A DNA stretch of 9,053 bases from Armatimonadota bacterium (GTDB lineage Bacteria > Armatimonadota > Armatimonadia > Armatimonadales > Armatimonadaceae). The notes under the pieces were generated by a model. The model worked only from the letters and a program-made list of their open reading frames with translations, had not been told where the DNA came from and did no database searches. Positions 6,524-9,053 of the stretch are shown piece by piece. A program made the translations under genes and the position numbers. The stretch lies in assembly GCA_014381035.1 (NCBI GenBank), contig JACMIS010000903.1:1-9053 (forward strand), written 5' to 3'. Within the stretch, counting starts at the first letter, position 1. The number at the start of each line of letters is the position of its first letter.

Positions 6524-7906
6524 CTATTGTACTGCGGATACGCACTCGCCGCTTAACTCCATCAGGCGTGCTCGCGCCATCCCGAAATGCCGTTCGACGG
6601 GTTCGCAATCGCTCGACAGCACGTGCCGGTATTCCGCCATTGCGCCGGAAAAATCCTGCTGTTTCTCCCGGCATAACCCGCGTAAGAAATAATACCGCGG
6701 CATCTCGACAGGATGCAGAATCTTTGCTCTGGCGAACGGTTCCAGTAGCCCCATTGCCACGTCCACGTCTCCCAACAAGCACCGGATCGCCGCTAAAGCG
6801 TGCCATTCGTCATACCAGAAACGCAGCGCGTCCCAGTGCCGCGGTATGTTCTGTATTTCCTTGTCCAGGTCGGCTACGATAGCATCCCATTGCTCCCGGA
6901 TGAACGGGGTCGGTTCCGCTTTGGACTCTGCCATAATCGTAAGTCGTTGTATCCGGCAAGTGAGCGACAGACGCACGTCGTTGACGAGTACCGGTTCCGC
7001 CATGTCCAGCTCTTTCAACGCCTCTTCATAACGCTCCTGTCCACGATAGATGAACGCGAGTCCGACGCGGTACGTGGCACACATCGCTTCCTCGATTAAT
7101 GGCGGGTTTGCTCCGTTGTAGCGCAACGCCTCGTTTTGTCGCTCCTCCGCCTCCTGCCAACGCCCCATTGCCATGAGCATCTGGGCGCACGACGAAAAGT
7201 CGTTCGGCATTCGGCTTTCTTTTGCCGCCACCTCGTAAATGTTTAACGCTTCCATCAGACGACCCTCAACGTGGCGGAGAAAAGCGAGCGTGGTTTGCGA
7301 CTCGTTGGAATCCACGCCATTTTTGCTGCTTTCCAGCGCGAGAGTAGCGTATGCCTCGGCATCCTCGAAACGCCCCATCGTCGCCAGCAGTTGCGCGGAT
7401 AGATGCAAAGCGACCACCCCACTCTGTCTGATTGCATCCGACTGTACGGCTTGAATACTCGTTTCCGTCGCACTTCGATACCAACCGCACCGCCTTAGGT
7501 TGTTTGCCTTGCTGACAAGCAACGCCCCGCGAGCGGAGGCAGGTTCGGAGTCGGGCAACAGACGCAACATCATTTCTATATGTGCGGCGGCGGTCATAAA
7601 GTCGCCCTCATCCTCCGCCAGGAAAGAGCGGCATTTCGCCGCGTTGAATCGGTCACCGGCTTGGGCGAAACTTTCGGCGGCGAGACGCATGTTATATATC
7701 CGTTCGCCGCGTTCAACACCGCGCTTTTGCGGGTGGACTTGGTCGACGCGTGTCCACGCTTCCTGTAGAAGACATTCCCGATAGGACAGTGATGTGCCGG
7801 TCACAGGTCGTTTACTATGTTTGCTTTGCTTCCGGGTCAGCCACCAACCCGCACCGATTGTCGCGCCGACAAGCGAAATCGAAAGATAGATGTCACCGGA
7901 AGTCAT
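6524..7906 (-). CDS. Membrane-anchored TPR-like repeat protein of unknown function
   Basis: This 460-aa protein begins with a short hydrophobic helix (~4-23) followed by a basic cluster (RKQSKHSKR), which suggests a single N-terminal membrane anchor with the rest in the cytoplasm. The remainder is predicted helical with TPR-like pairs: LLATMGRFEDAEAYATLALE (173-192), FLRHVEGRLMEALNIYE (209-225), MLMAMGRWQEAEER (243-256), FIYRGQERYEEALKELDMAE (285-304) and FLRGLCREKQQDFSGAMAEY (407-426). Such scaffolds usually mediate protein contacts; the partner is unknown. The chosen ATG at 7906 overlaps the lipB stop as ATGA, typical of translational coupling; the in-frame ATG at 7933 would overlap lipB by 31 bases and add nine polar residues. 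The stop lies 5 bases before priA. No catalytic motif was seen. Confidence 0.85.
   Translation of the reverse strand: MTSGDIYLSISLVGATIGAGWWLTRKQSKHSKRPVTGTSLSYRECLLQEAWTRVDQVHPQKRGVERGERIYNMRLAAESFAQAGDRFNAAKCRSFLAEDEGDFMTAAAHIEMMLRLLPDSEPASARGALLVSKANNLRRCGWYRSATETSIQAVQSDAIRQSGVVALHLSAQLLATMGRFEDAEAYATLALESSKNGVDSNESQTTLAFLRHVEGRLMEALNIYEVAAKESRMPNDFSSCAQMLMAMGRWQEAEERQNEALRYNGANPPLIEEAMCATYRVGLAFIYRGQERYEEALKELDMAEPVLVNDVRLSLTCRIQRLTIMAESKAEPTPFIREQWDAIVADLDKEIQNIPRHWDALRFWYDEWHALAAIRCLLGDVDVAMGLLEPFARAKILHPVEMPRYYFLRGLCREKQQDFSGAMAEYRHVLSSDCEPVERHFGMARARLMELSGECVSAVQ
6526..6531 (-). promoter_or_regulatory. Possible -10 box for priA overlapping the stop codon of the TPR gene
   Basis: On the minus strand TACAAT ends 7 bases before the priA GTG start, and its last T is the first base of the TAG stop of the upstream gene. 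A start at the normal distance would fall within a base of the GTG, giving a leaderless priA message. No good -35 is seen (best TTAAGC, 19 bases upstream), so this is tentative. Confidence 0.3.
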
Positions 7907-8574
7907 CGGGTAAATTCTATCTCGCTGCGGCACAGGATGTCAGCCACGTCAGCGATAACAACCGCTGTTTCCTCGACCGAAACCGTTCGACCGGCAAGTT
8001 CCGAAACGGTGGCGATTCGCTTACCCGCCACACCGCAGGGGACGATGGTAGCGAAGTTTTCGCGTACTTCATCGGTGACATTCAACGCGAATCCGTGGTG
8101 TGTCACCCAGCGCGACACGCGTACCCCGACTGCCGCGAGATACCCGTCGCCCGCCCAAACGCCGGCATGGAAATCCGCCCGCCCGGCGTTCGTCGCGCCT
8201 AACCGGTGGCAAGCGCGGATAATTAACTCCTCCACTTTCCGCACGTACCGGTGCAGATCCCGTTTACCGTCGCCGAGCGCGATGATCGGGTAGCCGACCA
8301 GTTGCCCCGGTCCGTGATAAGTGACGTCCCCGCCCCGGTCGGTCGGGATCAGTTCAATCCCCCGACCGGCGTACTGGTCCGCGGTCAAAAGAAGATGTCG
8401 CTCGATGTCCGCCACCTTGCCGTAGGTGATCGTCGGGGGATGCGTGAGTAAAAGAAGGGTGTCCGGCACCTCGCCATTTTGCCGCAATGCGACCAACTCT
8501 CGCTGACGGCTCAAACCTTCGGAATAGGCAATCGGACCCTCGGCAAGCAAGTTCAAAACAGAAATTTCGGACAC
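7903..8574 (-). CDS. lipB: Octanoyl-[acyl-carrier-protein]:protein N-octanoyltransferase LipB
   Basis: LipB moves octanoyl from acyl-carrier protein onto a lysine of lipoyl domains, the first step of de novo protein lipoylation, before LipA adds sulfur. From GTG 8574 the product is 223 aa, normal for the family. It has THPPTITYGK (44-53), the signature TDRGGDVTYHGPGQLVGYPI (78-97), HGFALNV (160-166) and VPCGVAG (178-184) with the expected nucleophile Cys180. The lysine normally preceding the (I/V/L)AA(I/V)GVRV strand is replaced by Tyr145 (codon at 8140-8142). The open frame extends upstream to 8949, but that part crosses a divergent gene and a probable junction, so it is excluded; GTG 8574 gives the canonical N-terminus (SEISVLNLLAEGPIAYSEG). 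No clear Shine-Dalgarno is present; a TACAAA hexamer (8580-8585) ends 5 bases before the start. First gene of the lipB-TPR-priA cluster; lipA is not in the window. Confidence 0.92.
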   Translation of the reverse strand: MSEISVLNLLAEGPIAYSEGLSRQRELVALRQNGEVPDTLLLLTHPPTITYGKVADIERHLLLTADQYAGRGIELIPTDRGGDVTYHGPGQLVGYPIIALGDGKRDLHRYVRKVEELIIRACHRLGATNAGRADFHAGVWAGDGYLAAVGVRVSRWVTHHGFALNVTDEVRENFATIVPCGVAGKRIATVSELAGRTVSVEETAVVIADVADILCRSEIEFTR

Positions 8575-8620
8575 ATCCCTTTGTACAGCCGGGAAGCGCA
8601 CCGTACCGGAAACGGCGCGG

Positions 8621-8626
8621 TACAAT
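8621..8626 (+). promoter_or_regulatory. Possible -10 box for the rlmH-like gene
   Basis: TACAAT lies 23 bases upstream of ATG 8650 in the 75-base divergent gap between lipB and the rlmH-like start. A leader of about 17 bases would include AAGG (8641-8644), 5 bases before the ATG. No convincing -35 hexamer is seen at 16-18 bases. Confidence 0.3.
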
Positions 8627-8649
8627 TTCACGTGGCAATCAAGGCACCC

Positions 8650-8715
8650 ATGAAAATCATCGCCGTCGGGAAACTGCGTGAACCGTTCTGGAAGGCGGCG
8701 CAGGAAGAGTACGCC
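8650..8715 (+). pseudogene. rlmH: 5' fragment of an RlmH-like 23S rRNA methyltransferase gene, cut at a junction
   Basis: Intact RlmH (about 155 aa) methylates pseudouridine 1915 of 23S rRNA using S-adenosylmethionine. Here only the first ~22 codons match: MKIIAVGKLREPFWKAAQEE plus YA, the canonical RlmH N-terminus, where KRL-type residues should come next. After that the frame stays open to the window end but the residues (YKAQSSVES and on) no longer resemble RlmH and instead lie antisense to two other genes. AAGG at 8641-8644 supports the ATG. Divergent from lipB. The short match makes the identification moderate; the gene is probably whole in the source organism and broken here by a chimeric join. 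Confidence 0.55.
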
Positions 8716-8853
8716 TACAAGGCCCAGTCCAGCGTAGAGTCCGCGCTGTTCTCCGCGCATGACGAGGTTGCGGGCACCGGTGAAGCGGGGCGACAGCAGT
8801 GTGCGCCAGCTCCGCCAGGGGGAGATAGCGACCCGCAGCTCAGCGTCCGCCAC
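8704..8853 (-). pseudogene. N-terminal fragment of a probable membrane permease, cut at the junction
   Basis: Starting at GTG 8853, which overlaps the end of the MCE-type gene by 14 bases, the frame encodes about 50 residues with SPWRSWRTLLSPRF, RNLVMRGEQRG and then a hydrophobic start (LYAGLGLVGVLF). This resembles the basic, amphipathic N-terminus and first helix of ABC-2-type exporter permeases, as I remember them. Beyond ~8707 the frame continues only by chance into the antisense of the rlmH fragment and then lipB. The overlap with the preceding gene suggests a two-gene operon in the source DNA. The family call is weak. Confidence 0.35.
8707..8715. other. Probable chimeric junction
   Basis: The bases GAGTACGCC belong equally well to the end of the rlmH match on the plus strand and to the hydrophobic helix of the permease fragment on the minus strand. 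To the left the DNA fits the lipB/rlmH divergent pair; to the right it fits an unrelated minus-strand operon. A switch at a short shared sequence explains why both genes stop matching here. Confidence 0.5.
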
Positions 8854-9053
8854 GGTTCGGATCGTCAGAAGGGGGCGTCCAAGTTGAAGATCCCTGCTCT
8901 CTATTGCCGCGCTCCACCGTGGCCCGCACATAGGCCCGCAACAGCGCATTGCGCTTGGCGCCGCCCAGAAGAGTGCGGAGATCCTCGTAGACCTGGGGAT
9001 CGCGGACCAGAAGACCGGCAGTCCCCTCTCCCTGATCGATGGCGCCGGCGATG
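8840..9053 (-). CDS. C-terminal tail of an MCE/MlaD-family lipid-transport protein (5' end outside window)
   Basis: Reading in from the right edge, 70 residues precede the TGA at 8840-8842. They contain IDQGEGTAGLLVRDPQVY, then EDLRTLLGGAKRN and ALLRAYVRATVERG, ending in a polar tail. This closely resembles the region after the MCE domain in MlaD-type proteins, where a DxGxGTxGxLLxDxxxYxxL repeat is common. Such proteins are periplasmic components of phospholipid or sterol transport across the envelope. The MCE domain itself would lie outside the window. It sits immediately upstream of, and overlaps, the permease fragment. If the junction at 8707-8715 is artificial, this gene may belong to another organism. 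Confidence 0.6.
   Translation of the reverse strand, partial: IAGAIDQGEGTAGLLVRDPQVYEDLRTLLGGAKRNALLRAYVRATVERGNREQGSSTWTPPSDDPNRGGR

Noticed and set aside
6519..6806. Upstream extension of the priA frame giving a 930-aa protein
   Set aside because: These 96 codons overlap the end of the TPR gene, are arginine-rich and unlike PriA; the canonical PriA N-terminus begins at GTG 6518.
8575..8949. Upstream extension of the lipB frame giving a 348-aa protein
   Set aside because: It runs antisense through the rlmH start and across the probable junction; LipB similarity starts at GTG 8574, so the joined frame is fortuitous.
1..9053. CRISPR array, tRNA, rRNA, insertion sequence or phage attachment site
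   Set aside because: No regularly spaced repeats, cloverleaf-like segments, transposase motifs or terminal repeats were seen on reading both strands.

Overview
The window looks like a piece of chromosome from a free-living, moderately GC-rich, Gram-negative-type heterotroph. The housekeeping proteins are bacterial. The fused solute-binding/permease protein, the secreted NADase-type glycan-binding domain protein and the promoters that sit directly on start codons fit an Armatimonadota-like (or more loosely Deinococcus-like) lineage. That placement is inference and was not tested by alignment. Both window ends cut through genes, so this may be a short metagenomic contig.

Layout. At 1-596 (minus) is the 5' part of a multi-pass membrane protein with an N-terminal helical module. 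A roughly 290-base divergent intergenic region follows, with one plausible promoter in each direction. At 883-1512 (plus) is a small secreted protein made almost entirely of a NADase-type/discoidin-like domain. It converges, with only 16 bases between, on an 810-aa protein at 1529-3961 (minus) that joins a signal peptide, a family 1 solute-binding protein, an anchor helix and a complete MalF/UgpA-like permease. That gene has a near-consensus promoter placed so that the transcript would start at the A of its ATG. Upstream of it, on the same strand, lies a tight cluster transcribed lipB (7903-8574), then a TPR-type membrane-anchored protein (6524-7906), then priA (4014-6518), linked by an ATGA overlap and a 5-base gap.

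The right end is anomalous. Divergent from lipB, the first ~22 codons of an rlmH-like gene begin at 8650 and then stop matching. From about 8707-8715 onward the DNA instead reads, on the minus strand, as the C-terminal tail of an MCE/MlaD-family protein overlapping the start of a probable membrane permease. The simplest reading is a chimeric join (assembly artefact or real rearrangement) at a short shared sequence.

Functionally, lipB starts protein lipoylation and priA restarts replication forks; their linkage is probably incidental. The sugar-type transport fusion and the secreted glycan-binding-type protein suggest use of extracellular carbohydrate. I found no CRISPR array, tRNA, rRNA, insertion sequence or defence system. 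The points most worth a second look are the single-chain binding protein-permease without a visible partner permease or ATPase, its leaderless-type promoter, a LipB whose expected catalytic lysine is tyrosine, and the chimeric right end.
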